A stretch of 64,000 nucleotides of DNA from Ciona intestinalis (lineage: Eukaryota > Chordata > Ascidiacea > Phlebobranchia > Cionidae). The position numbers and the translations under genes were made by a program. Location of the stretch: NCBI RefSeq assembly GCF_000224145.3, contig NC_020172.2, positions 3,269,557 through 3,333,556 of the forward strand. Direction: 5' to 3'. The notes under the pieces are model-generated. The model had not been told where the DNA came from. It ran no database searches and worked only from the letters and a program-made list of their open reading frames with translations. Positions 11,205-22,371 of this stretch are shown one piece after another; position 1 is the first letter of the stretch, and the number at the start of each line of letters is the position of its first letter.

Positions 11205-11490
11205 AGTATTATTTGTATAGGGAACTGACTGTAAGCTTACTGAAACAAGTTCCAATAAACTCAAAATATTATCCTTTTTAAAAACCAACATTTTGAAAAT
11301 CTATAATCAATTAGAAATTAATTCTCAAACATGGATATAAACAGTAATGCATTATTTGTATGAGGAACTTACTACAAGTTTTCTTGAATAAGTAATAATA
11401 AATAAATAAAAGTATAACTCAAAAAAATTAACTTTTTCAGCAAAATAATATTTCGAATATTTATAATCAATTAAGATTTGCTTCTTAAAA
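11205..11490 (+). repeat. Tandem duplication of the 5' region of sulfotransferase A
   Basis: Two ~150-bp units each contain ATTATTTGTAT-GGAACT, then TATAATCAATTA, then an ATG. The first unit ends in ATGGATATAAACAGT (ATG at 11331; the frame reads MDINSNALFV then stops at 11363). The second ends in the real start ATGGATTTAGACAGT at 11491. The first ATG is therefore a decapitated copy of the gene start, or an upstream ORF if transcribed. TTAACTTTTTCAG at about 11441 is a good acceptor, possibly for a spliced leader. Confidence 0.7.
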
Positions 11491-13304
11491 ATGGATTTAG
11501 ACAGTGGTTTTCGGAAAATGGCCGCCTATATTAGTGAGGACGAGAGGCCAGATATAGAACCCTTACTAGACTTTATTAAAGAAGAATTTGCTCATCCGCA
11601 ATTCCATGTGTGGAAAGACTACCAGTTATCACCTGGTGGGAATCCTGCATTAGTAGATTATGCATACAATGAATGGAAGCCGTGGAAAAATGATGTCATC
11701 GTCGCTTCTTTTCCTAAAACAGGTTGGTAAAGTTGTGAAATTATTAGTTAAATTATAAAAGTATTTAACAAATGCAAAGAACAGTTTTTAATAGTAATTA
11801 AGAATATGTATAAGAGTAGATTTGAGTAAGATGGTTCATGTTTTTATTCTCTTTTATCGTTTCATTTAATAGTAAAAAAAATATTTTTTACAGAATCATT
11901 TTACCAAATTCTAAAAGAGCGTTGTTAATTGTAAAAAGCAGGATTAAAAATACAGTTTTTTAAATGCTTATTGTATCCATCTTACCCCCACACTACTACA
12001 CATATTTTGAAATTCTGTTAATGTAAAAATCATAACATCAAGAAACAAGAAAACGTGGGAATTCAGCAAAATAACAGTCTTTGAATATCTCGCAAGTTTG
12101 TAAATATTTGTACAACTTGTTCTACAGCAGTCTTATAAACAAGACCCTCCAAAAATGCACTTCTACATTCAGATGCTGCATATTTGAACAATATTTAAGT
12201 GGCTAATGCACTTTTATCTAACCAGGAACCACTTGGTTGAGAGACATATGCAGACATTTATTTTACAAAAGTGACTCTGTTGCGTTCGAAATGACAAAAT
12301 CCTTTATGGGACCTCATGTTTATCTGGAATCTGACAATCGTATGTATTATATACCTCATGGTTAAATCTTAGCGTGCGTGTGTGTATTAAAATCTTACTA
12401 TTCCAGTAATTAAGTACGAGTTGTGGGAGAAGCTACCTTGGAAAAGAAGAATTCTAGCTACACATATGAGCGCTGGTATGATGAACTTAGAACGACTACG
12501 TGCAAGTGGGGTCAAGGTACAACAAAAGCGCAAAGGCTGTTAAAATTCATGAGAACATGCTTGTTTGATTGTCCCCCAATTTATCGGAGATATTTTCAGA
12601 TAATTTACATCATTCGTAACCCAAAAGATCGACTCGAATCAATGTACAACATGATGCAAAACTTGCCTATTCCAAAAGATAATAAAATTTTCAGTCAAAT
12701 GATGGGAATAAACTCATTCAGTGATTTTGTAACAGCTGATTTGGAAGGTAAGACCAGCTCACCAAGTCTGCTGTTTAAATGAAAATTAAATACATTGTAT
12801 ATGAGCAGGAAAACATATTGAAATTAACTTGAAGAAAGGTGAAAATTATTTGGATCATATCCTATCCTGGTATCCTCACCGAAATGATGATAATGTTATG
12901 TTCGTTTGCTTTGAAGACATCAAAAAGGTAGCTATAATGTATTATTAAATAGACTGAAAGCTAAATGTATTTTTTTATAAGGACCCAAAAAAGGAAATCT
13001 TAAAAGTTGCAAAGTTTTTGGAAGTGGATTTGACCGAGGCAGAAGCTCAAAACGTTGCTGATCTCACAACTTTTGAAAAAACAAAAGAAAGGATGAAAAA
13101 TGTTCCCGGTGTACCTTCATTTTACAACAAAGGTGTAAACATATCGCTTGTATCTTTTTCATAGCAGTAAAATAATAAGTTATTTATTCAGGTGCTGTGG
13201 GAAATTGGAAAACTCACTTTACAGTTGCACTTTCGCGGAGAGTCGACAGAATGGTGGAAGAGAAATTATCTTCAACTGACATCAAGTTTACCTACCAATT
13301 GTGA
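11491..13304 (+). CDS. Cytosolic sulfotransferase A (SULT family), 7 exons
   Basis: Exons: 11491-11722, 12226-12339, 12407-12516, 12600-12747, 12809-12927, 12982-13132, 13192-13304 (328 aa). SULTs move sulfate from PAPS to hydroxyl or amine groups of small molecules in the cytosol. Seen: the 5'-phosphosulfate loop FPKTGTTW across the first splice junction (residues ~75-82), the expected catalytic His in RILATHMSAGMM, the 3'-phosphate motif RNPKDRLESMYN with the expected Ser, and GAVGNWKTHFT near the C-terminus for PAPS binding. No signal peptide or membrane segment, as expected for the soluble class. Slightly longer than vertebrate SULTs (~295 aa) because of an extended N-terminus. Introns fall at the same places as in genes B, C and D; B is its closest relative. 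The substrate cannot be read from sequence. Confidence 0.93.
11808..12001 (-). mobile_element. MITE copy 5 (diverged), intron 1 of sulfotransferase A
   Basis: Degenerate inverted copy: TTGAGTAAGATGGTTCATG and TTTTATTCTCTTTTATCGTTTCA at the left, CATCTTACCCCCACACTACTACA at the right. Several internal indels. Confidence 0.7.
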
Positions 13305-13372
13305 AACAATCGTGAACTGTTTGTGCAAGACCAATATATGTATATTGATTGCTAAAGGCGTCAATATTTTTA

Positions 13373-13592
13373 ATTAACTTTACCTATCCATAAATTGTAA
13401 TTTTTCAATTATAGTTCTAACACGTAATTTGCTCTTATGCAATATTAGACTTATAGAAGTTAAATAAAACGGTGGAAAAATGGTCGGATCTCATAAATAA
13501 CTTTACCTATCTAAAAATTGTAATTTTTCAATCATAGTTTTAACATGCAATATGCTTGTATGCAATTTATAGCCTAAAAAAATAAATAAACA
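13373..13592 (+). repeat. Tandem duplication of the sulfotransferase A 3' end
   Basis: Two ~120-bp units share TAACTTTACCTATC, AATTGTAATTTTTCAAT and an AATAAA: the first signal at 13463-13468, the second in the AATAAATAAA stretch near 13577. Either unit could supply the polyadenylation site. Confidence 0.7.
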
Positions 13593-14523
13593 GAGAAATT
13601 GCAAAAACACTACTAATTTGTCGAGTAACAAATTTTTAAAGCGAATGAAAAAGTGCTAACAAAGTGGAGGGACATAACACGTTGCATTATCACTGTATAT
13701 GATGTGTTTTAACAATATATCTCACTACCTTATGCTATCACACACAACTAAAACTTATTTTACACCAAAACATTAACAGTTAATGCTAACCTTTACCTTT
13801 GTCTAAATAGAAAATTAAAAAAATAGAAAAATGTTACTATTCATTTTTGCATGGCAGGGAAAAGACAGTCATTATAAAAGGAGTATCTTATAGAATCAAT
13901 CGCATCGTTGCAATTACCCATACATGTAGGTAAAAGCTCTAGTAATATAACCACTCTAACTACAAAACCATAAACATATTTACAGCTGTAATTATCAGCT
14001 AAAAATTTAGAAATGAGGTTCTAAACTTAGGTATAAATAGGCAGCCTAATGGTACAATTGTTTTTTTATACTATAGATTTATTTAAAAACACTCTTTGAG
14101 CTGTGCTTATAAAATGTAATGCAAAAAATTATTATGCTCTGTAATTGTTTTATAGTTATTTTGTAGGGATTATAGTAATAGAGTAAAACAAATAGGTCAA
14201 AACAAATCCTAAATAGTTTGTCCAGTGTCAACATTATAGGTGCCGGATTGTTTATAAGTTAGTGGTAAAAATTAACTAGGTTATGTACATTGAAGATACC
14301 ATCATGACAGTATAGTTTGATGTGGTGCAGGAAGAAAACAAGTTTTTTAACTGAAATAATTCTGCTGTGTTATTCATATCTACAAATTTATGAAATCAGC
14401 CAAGTCAGAGCTCTGTTTAAAACAGTTTAAAAGCAGTTAAATAAAATATTTATTCCTTTTCCTGTATCTGATACTTAGATCTGTTTGTATGATCAATTAA
14501 AGTTTGGTAGAAATTAGCAAAAA
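13593..14523. other. Intergenic region between sulfotransferases A and B
   Basis: AT-rich sequence with no coding exon and no recognised repeat. It must hold the promoter of gene B; I see no clear TATA box or other element. Confidence 0.4.
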
Positions 14524-16508
14524 ATGGATTTAAACACTGGATTTATAAAAATGGCTAATATGATAAGTGAGGATAAAAGGCCTGATGTACAACCAATATT
14601 AGATGCTATTGTTGAGCGATTCGCCAATCTAGAAATTCTGCATTGGAAAGACTACCAGTTATCATTTTTTGGAGTTCCTGAATTAGTAGATTATGCATAC
14701 AACGAATGGCAGCCGTGGAAAAATGACATTATTGTTGCTTCTTTTGCAAAAACAGGTAAGTTAATAAGAATGTTGGCTGGTGTCTTTAGTCACATTTTTG
14801 TTTCTATTTGAAGTTTACTTTGATAAAAATTAAACAAAAATGACTCGTTTGTCTGCTAGGTGTAGCGGTTATTTTCTTTCAATCAAATTTAAATAATTTT
14901 AACTGTAAGAGTGTTTTAACAACATTTTTTTTACTATATCTTTTCTTTCCGTTTAAAATATTTCTAAAGACAAATAAAGTTTTTGTTATTATTATGAGTA
15001 AAAGTAAATAAAGCAATAAAGCATGTGTTAAAATTTTATAAAAATATTGCAATATCAAAATAAAAATTTTAGTTCATTCATGATGTATTTAAATACACAA
15101 GATAGAAGTTATATAACTGAGTATGAGGTCTCTAAAACACTTGCTCTATATGTGTGTGCTGTATAAATGACTCCAATGTTATAATTGTAGAGTAGGCATA
15201 GGTTAGAATCATGTTACTTAACAACAGAATTTTTTTTAAACAGGGACCACTTGGTTGCGAGACATATGCAGATATTTAATCTATGAAAAAGACTCTGTTG
15301 AGTTTGAAATGACAAAATCTTTTCAAGGCCCCCATGTTTATTTGGAATCTGAGAACGGTATATATACTGCCTGTTCAGTGCTGGTTGTTATTAGTTTTTA
15401 TATCTCTAATTTTTCAGTAACTAAGTACGAGCTGTGGGAAAAACTGCCCTGGAAAAGGAGAATTCTAGCAACACATATGAACGCTGGTATGATGAACTTA
15501 GAAAAACTAAGATCAAGTGGGGTCAAGGTGTTTATAACTGATCAAGTTAAGAACATAAATGTTTAATTTAAAAGTCTTTTTTTTAGATTATTTACACCAT
15601 TCGTAATCCTAAAGACCGATTCGTATCAATGTATAATATGATTTGGAATCTACCTTACCCGAGAGAGAGTGAAGCTTTTCGTCGAATAATGGGAGACTCT
15701 TTCAGTGATTTTGTAACAGCTGATTTAGAAGGTAGGTCTCAAAATTGCCTGTATGTATGAATACAAGTTATATATACGGGCAGGTAGAGGTATTCAGTTT
15801 AACCTGAAAAAAGGTGAAAATTACTTGGATCATATTCTATCCTGGTATCCTCACCGAAATGATGATAATGTTATGTTCGTTTGCTACGAAGACATGAAAA
15901 AGGTAGATATATTATGTTGTATTTTACTGCAGCATGCTGTTACAGAAAGGAATTTTGTTTCTTTTAAAAGGACCCCCAAAAAGAAATCTTGAAATTGGCA
16001 AAGTTCTTGGAAGTGGATTTGACCGAGGCAGAAGCTCAAAACGTTGCTGATCTTACCTCGTTTGAAATAACAAAGGAGAGAATGAAAGATGTTCCCGGTG
16101 TACCTTCATTTTACAATAAAGGTATAGCCCAATATATAAGCCATATATAGTGGGCTGGAGGAAGATTGGAAACTTTTTTATTCTATTTTCTCGTCCCATT
16201 TGGTGGTAAACAAACAACATTTAAAGAATTATAAAACTGTATCCTCACGACTCCCATAGACCGTTGCTAATTGCTAAAAACAGGATTAGGATACTTGGAT
16301 ATTAAGTGCTAAAGGTGTCCTATCAACCCCCACCCTACTATATATACATATAAATATATTCAAAAAACTAACCCAATCCCACACCATGTAATCAGGTGCT
16401 GTAGGAAATTGGAAGACTCACTTTACGGTTGCTCTTTCGGAAAGAGTCGACAGAATGGTGGAAGAGAAATTGTCTTCAACTGACATCAAGTTTACTTATG
16501 AACTCTAA
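14524..16508 (+). CDS. Cytosolic sulfotransferase B (SULT family), 7 exons
   Basis: Exons: 14524-14755, 15244-15357, 15418-15527, 15587-15731, 15784-15902, 15971-16121, 16396-16508 (327 aa). Same exon phases as gene A, and very similar from the VEFEMTKSF segment onwards, so A and B are a recent tandem pair. Seen: RRILATHMNAGMM (catalytic His), RNPKDRFVSMYN, GAVGNWKTHFT. The PAPS loop reads FAKTGTTW: the normally conserved Pro before the Lys is Ala, while the Lys and Thr residues are kept. This may alter loop geometry but does not by itself predict inactivity. A MITE copy occupies the last intron. Confidence 0.93.
14862..14985 (-). repeat. AT-rich interspersed repeat (third family), intron 1 of gene B
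   Basis: Contains GTGTAGCGGTTATTTTCTTT, TTAACTGTAAGAGTGTTTTAAC and ends GACAAATAAAGTTT. A close copy is at 40815-40985 and weaker ones are listed elsewhere. The recurrent terminal GA(G)ACAAATAAAG suggests a retroposon tail. Strand is arbitrary. Confidence 0.55.
16143..16346 (-). mobile_element. MITE copy 6, last intron of sulfotransferase B
   Basis: Inverted full-length copy from TATATAGTGGGCTGGAGGAA to CCCCCACCCTACTATATA, lying wholly inside intron 6. Confidence 0.88.
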
Positions 16509-17289
16509 AATATTTAAAACTGTATATATGAAGTTAATGTTCAGATGTAGTATCTAAAAGGTTACTTATACAATTCTTTATTCAGCTTACATATTACACA
16601 TCTACTGATTACTGTATTGTTAATATTAATCTTATATGTACGTAGCATGTACTATGAAACATACAAAATACAATAAAATACTGAATTATATACAACAATA
16701 TGTTAAATTACCTTAAAATCAAAGTTATCATTAGGCTGGTGCAATCTATAAAACAAAAGGATTGGTTAAATAGAGTTCAAATATTTTGTATATTTTGTAA
16801 TAGGATCAGAACAAGAGGGTTAAATTTGTAACCTAATGATCACAAACACATTGGTTTAAAGTCAGAGCCAAAATTGCTCTGTAGGGCAATGGTAAATAAT
16901 TGACTAGAGTTAAGTAATCAAACTATTCAATGGGTTTGCGACATGTTTAAAGAGATTTGGTCTGTGTCAATTTGCAAGTCATGTTTCATACATGCTTTTA
17001 TATCCAGTATTCATTATGCGCAGAATCATTACTTTTAAGCAGGATTATTACGTAGAATGTTCAAACACAAGAATGTTCTCAATGTTTAATCTATCTATAT
17101 TAGCAATGTTAAACAGCACAATCTGCTGCTGGTTGATATTTAACTGCAGCAAAATACAGACATAGAGGGTTAGAAGACATTATTTGTAATTTTACAAATG
17201 TATAACTTTATGTCAAGAACTGTTAGCTGGTAAATAAATAGGATAATATAATATATTATCAAAAAAATATTAGTTGCATATAATTTGCT
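16509..17289. other. Intergenic region between sulfotransferase B and the SDR gene
   Basis: Gene B 3' UTR with AATAAA near 16672, then ordinary AT-rich sequence. AAATATTAG at ~17271 just upstream of the SDR ATG could be a spliced-leader acceptor. No repeat recognised. Confidence 0.4.
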
Positions 17290-20074
17290 ATGGATGATAC
17301 AAGCAAAGTAGTTTTGGTGACTGGTAAGCATTTTTAAATATGTTGAATTGCATGATGATTGTTTAATCTTTAATGTTTAACCAATGTGTATGTTTTATCA
17401 GGTAGTTCTCGTGGTATAGGAGCAGCAATTGCACTGCTGTTTGCCAAGCATGGGGCTTCATTGTCTCTTACTGGGCGTAATGCAGAAAAATTGAGTGAGG
17501 TGGCCAAAAAATGTAAAGAAAATGGAGCAAAACAGGTAATTTACATAGGTTTACTTTATAAAATTTACATATTTACATAGGTTTACTTTATAAAATTGCT
17601 TTTTTTAAACTTTAAATTAGAGTAACCAGAAACTACAATGTTTTTTGGTGAAGAAATGTAAACATTATTGTAGTGCAAACATAAATAATTCGCGGTTTGT
17701 ACACATTTAAGCAGACAAATTATTTATAAGTAAAGTCATAACCTGATATCTTGGAGCTTACTGTTTCCTCTTCCATTTAAGTTCATTAAATGCCCTGCAT
17801 TCAGTGTCATGAGGTGATATCTAAATTTACCTACAAAATATTTAAATAGTTAAATATTTTCTATATGAACAAAGAGAATATCGTTAGGAAAATAAAATAT
17901 GTTAATAATGTGATCGTTACTGATATATAGTAGGGTGGGGAAAGATGAGACACCTTTAGCTCACAATATCCAAATATCCTGATGGTGTTTTGAACAATTA
18001 ACAACGGTCTATTGGAGTCGTGAGGATACGGTTTTATAATTCTTTGAATGATCTTTGTTTACTACCAAATGGGACGAGAAAATAGAATGAAAAAGTGTCC
18101 CATCCTATCACACCCTACTATATATATGTTTGTTTAAAAAGATGGGTGAATACGAAATGGCACTACTACAGCAGATGCATCTATAAATTCTAAATTGACC
18201 GGAAAAAAAGTGCAAAATACTGTATCTGTTCCACACAGGTCTTAGAAACAATAGCTGATGTTACAAAGGAAGAAGAATTGGACAGGTTGGTGGAGCAAAC
18301 AATCAAAACATTTGGAAAGTTGGATGTGTTAGTAAATAATGCTGGGATTCTAATATTAGGGAACCTTGATGCAGTAAGTAAATATTTCAAACTCAAAAAT
18401 TGACTCAAAATTGCATCTAATAAAAACATAATGCTTCAGAAAGCTACATAAAATGTTTTATAACTTATTGTATGGTGATTTTAAATTTTAATCATACCAA
18501 CACTAGAAAACATTCGTATTTTAACAACAATCGGTGACCGCTATGCGAGGGTAAATCAGTTAAAGCCACAATAAATGTTTTATACCTCACTATTTTAATA
18601 AAAAAGTGCTTTTAATTTATCGTATTAACACTATTGTGCTAACATGGCATTGATAGTGTAATAGCATGTGATCGGATTATATGTTTAGTACACTAGCGAG
18701 AGTTTTGATGCACTGATGTCCACCAATGTGAAAGCGCCCATGTATCTAATGAAGATTGCAAAGTCACATCTTGCTGCAACTAAAGGTATTTTTACCAAAT
18801 ATGCATATATATATATTCTGTTATCACAGATGGCTATAAGTACATTGTTTCATATAAATCTGTTTTTTTTTAATTCAATCAATAAAAGTTTTAAATTTGA
18901 TTTGAGATTTTTTTTTCAAAAAACATTTTTTGTATTTGGACTTTTTTTCCGGACGATTTGAAATACCTGTTCTGTTTCATGTTAACACTTAGCAATTACG
19001 TATGATTTATATATATACACCACATATTAGCAATTGCATTTCACTTATTTGTACTGTATAAATTTCAGGAAATATAGTGAACCTCTCGAGCATAGGAGCT
19101 TTTTACAACAACTCAACTGCATTAGTTTATTCAATGACCAAACTGTGTATGAACTACATTACTAAATCCTGTGTTAAAGGTATGGATTGTAGTGTTAGCA
19201 TATATAGCAAAAAAACAGTTGACGACACCAGGAGTGTGCAATCTGAGCCCGTGCCCAAATGAGGCCCGCAAAGCCAGCTGCATTTTTTTCACTAAGTATT
19301 TGATGACAATAAATTTATATATTAGTTTTATTTAGACATTTTTGCGTCCGAACTTTATATTTCTGCTAGGAGATGACCCCATTTTAATATTATAAAATCA
19401 ACGACAAAAAAAAACTATTGTTGTTTCATGCAAGCCTATGTTAAATAAACGTAGGCCGCCGGTTCGCACAGTAGTTTATACCTGGCCTCCTGTAATATGG
19501 GTTGCACACCCCCAGAACTACACCGAGAAATGCCATATCTTTATTAGTGTATTCCTGTGTGGTAATATTAATTAGTAGATAATACTATATGCCCTAATAT
19601 TACCCCAATATATAATGACCTATATTTTGCAAGGTTAAGGTTTACCCATTTACCCATTTAGGCCAAGGTTTACCCATTAATCTGACTCCTATATTTGCCC
19701 TTAAGTTGACCCATCACATAACAATAACAAAGGTGTTTACATGGACATTTATATCTTTGCAGATCTGTCCAAGGATGGGATCCGGATTAATGCGATATGG
19801 TTTGAATAATATATTAAAATTTTTGACCCGTTTTAACAAACAATTTTGTCGTTACAGTCCAGGACCGATAAGTACCGAGATATTCGATAATTCGTTTACA
19901 AACGAAGAAAAACAAGGAATCTTGGAGAAGTACGCGTCATCACTTAAAGGAAGGGTACCAACAGTGGAAGAAGCTGCTGATTTGGTTTTCTTTCTCGCTT
20001 CAGATAAAGCGTCAATGGTTACTGGCGAATGCATGCCTTTTGATGGTGGCGTATTTGTCAGCTCAACTACATAA
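17290..20074 (+). CDS. Classical short-chain dehydrogenase/reductase, 7 exons
   Basis: Exons: 17290-17323, 17402-17535, 18239-18373, 18689-18785, 19069-19179, 19763-19799, 19858-20074 (254 aa, the usual classical SDR length). SDRs of this type oxidise or reduce alcohol/ketone groups of steroids, retinoids, fatty acyls or sugars with NAD(P)(H). Seen: TGSSRGIG cofactor loop at 11-18, D63-V64 adenine-ring contact, NNAG at 89-92, and the full catalytic tetrad Asn114, Ser141, Tyr154, Lys158 (YSMTK). GIRINAICPGPIST follows, then FLASDKASMVTGECMPFDGG at the C-terminus. Arg15 in the glycine loop hints at NADPH use. No membrane segment. It sits between two sulfotransferase pairs in the same orientation. 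A specific subfamily (3-oxoacyl reductase-like, hydroxysteroid dehydrogenase-like) cannot be fixed without a search. Confidence 0.93.
17925..18124 (+). mobile_element. MITE copy 7, intron 2 of the SDR gene
   Basis: Full-length copy from TATATAGTAGGGTGGGGAAAG to CACACCCTACTATATA, one of the least diverged copies. Confidence 0.92.
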
Positions 20075-20317
20075 AACCAATGAAAAATGGTATTAATTAA
20101 AATTGGGCATTATACTACATCATTATAGTAATATTTAAAATTACATTCATTCTTCTAAAATTAAACGTTGTAATTATACCAGTGTATAATCATAACCAAG
20201 GGTTTTAAAATAAATTAAAGGATTTGCATTTATTTTTGCTTTTAACATTTTTGCATTCAGCTTTTAGTTCATTTCACTCTATATATATTTATATCATAAA
20301 ATAATTAGGTTCGAACT

Positions 20318-20420
20318 ACAACAACACAAACAACAAGGCAAACAACAACAATGCTAACAATAAAAAATATGCAAAAAAAACAACACAAACAACAACAATG
20401 ACCTATACAACAACGCAAAT
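20318..20420 (+). repeat. (AAC)n low-complexity repeat
   Basis: Imperfect CAACAA/ACAAAC runs downstream of the SDR gene. Confidence 0.75.
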
Positions 20421-21596
20421 AACAACAAAACACAGATAACATGAAGAATTAGTTTAAAAAAACCACAAACTACAACACGTTAAACATACACACTGCGCAT
20501 GACAGAGCCCGCTAGCACATTTCAGATGTCCCATATTTGTCATCCAAAACTCCCAAACGCGTCTCACAAAAGCAAGTAGTCCAAAAACTGTAGCGCATGC
20601 GAAGCGAACAACACGAAACTACTTTGTTTGTTTGTTTAAACAACAGGAAGAAAGATCGATTACGCGTTTTTAGCGTTTGTGTGCTTTGCGTCCGAGTCCC
20701 TCCAACAGGAACAACCATTGACCAAGCTTCGAATGAGAAGTCTTGCAACACAAGAATATACAGAGATCGCCAATCCAAGTTCTGTACATAACCACAGCCA
20801 TAGACTACTATGATATATTATAGTAGTTTTATTATAGTACACGACTTACCCAAATGTGTTTCACATTTAAATAATTAGATGCAACCAGTTTGAATGCTTC
20901 TGGTCAAAAAACGACTGATGGTTGGTTACGAATGTATCATTATAATTGCCTACTTCAAGATTGCGGCACGTACAGGCAAACAAGCATCGCTGTGGACCTT
21001 TTGCATGAAACCAATGCTACAACAATCACATCACACGAACATAAATACCAAGATGAAGTGTGTCCCAACTCGCACGTCACGCAAAAAGTTAAATACTGTA
21101 TCTTGAAGTGCTGCTTTAGGATATACGCTGCATTTATATTGCACGCAAAATTTCACTAACTACTGTGGGGTAAAATGGGATACTTTTAAGGCGTTTTCAC
21201 CTGAAACCCTAATTTTCCGATTGATTTTATAAAGCAAGTTTTAAATTTAAGCATCAGGCATTTATGTTAAAGTTTTCCATATTGGCTTTAATCTGCGATA
21301 AAGAATACACACAAACCGTTAACACATAATGACACAACAGAAGGCTGCTAAGAATAGAAACGAGCATGACAACATGTTGCCTAAGGTTGCATCATAGAAT
21401 ACTAACTTCTTCTATGGTTGCATCACCATAAACGGAAGTTGTAGTAAATATTTTGTATTCTTTATATGTAAGGTCCTTGTCAAGTACCTGGGTTTAGGCC
21501 ACATTTGGCCCATTACCCCAACACCCGAAAAATTCATGCCGCGACACCGCATCGCACTTAGACGCGTATTTTTTGCACCGTTTTTTTTTTCATCTC

Positions 21597-21836
21597 CGTG
21601 TGCTTATGAGTTACGCGTTTGGTAGTTCAGCTTTTTGTATGATTTTGGTTTTTGATATATGGCTTATAATTTGGACAACCTATCAGTGACCCCTGGGTTG
21701 GAGCAATGTCTGTAAAGTATCTTGCCCAAGGTCACATACGCCGATCAGTGTTAGTATTGCCGTCGAGCATCGAACCGAGGACACTTTCGTTCTCCATGCA
21801 GGCGTCTAAACCACTGAGCCACGGCGCCGGACAACA
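21597..21836 (-). mobile_element. tRNA-derived SINE copy 1
   Basis: Reverse complement begins GGCGCCGTGGCTCAGTGGTT (A-box-like) and carries GGTTCGATGCTC (B box) about 35 bp on, followed by the family body (CTTGGGCAAGATAC, TCCAACCCAGGGGTC, GTCCAAATTATAAGCC). This is Pol III-promoter architecture without a foldable intact tRNA. Confidence 0.82.
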
Positions 21837-22371
21837 TTTTAGTAAACACTAGCCTTCGAAATGTTAAAATTTAAAATAAACTTAACACAAGCCCTTTCAA
21901 TCCTATATTGATTAGAGTAGGTCATGTAGCGGCTTTGTAACAGCAACGAAGGCATATCATGTATAGCCTTCAAAACGTCATGATCTTACCAAGTCAGCAT
22001 TACACCTTTACACACAGTCGTTGTTTTGAAATTTATAAAGTGTGTTTAGGTAGGCAGAATATGCAGAATTTTGATGCAACTGTTAGTCGTGTCGTATGTT
22101 TGTGTTATGTAAGTTCTGGGTAGTCAAGTCCGTCCCATCAGCACTCAATGCCAGCGCTAGGTTCAGTTAATGGTTAACTTCAATGAAGTGCAGAAGGCAT
22201 AAACAATGCCAATGTCTCCACTTATAAAGCTACGTTGTATCGCGTATACAGAAGAAAAAAAATGGAAAGTTAAACTAGCTTTTTTGCAGTTTTACATCAT
22301 TTATTGCAGTTTTGTGTAATTTCTTACAATTTTGCGTGATTGTTAAGCAGTTTTACGTCATCACTGTTAAA

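Larger units (their letters stand above)
20075..22371. other. Intergenic region between the SDR gene and sulfotransferase C
   Basis: SDR 3' UTR with AATAAA at ~20209; a low-complexity (AAC)n-like stretch at 20318-20420; a relatively GC-rich, CpG-containing block at 20480-20770 with no identifiable exon; a short palindromic TATTATAGTAG stretch near 20815; a MITE left-end scrap at ~21160-21192; and a SINE at 21597-21836. Short ORFs near 20.9-21.1 kb have no recognisable product. Confidence 0.5.

Noticed and set aside
12423..12782. 119-codon frame inside sulfotransferase A starting MGEATLEKK
   Set aside because: Joins the wrong frame of exon 3 to exon 4 through the intron; family motifs require splicing at 12516/12600.
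20512..21159. Small open frames on both strands between the SDR gene and sulfotransferase C
   Set aside because: No homology recognised and no supporting splice pattern; possibly regulatory sequence only.
21770..21836. Possible tRNA gene
   Set aside because: A and B box motifs are present, but the sequence is the head of a SINE found in many copies and does not fold as an intact tRNA.
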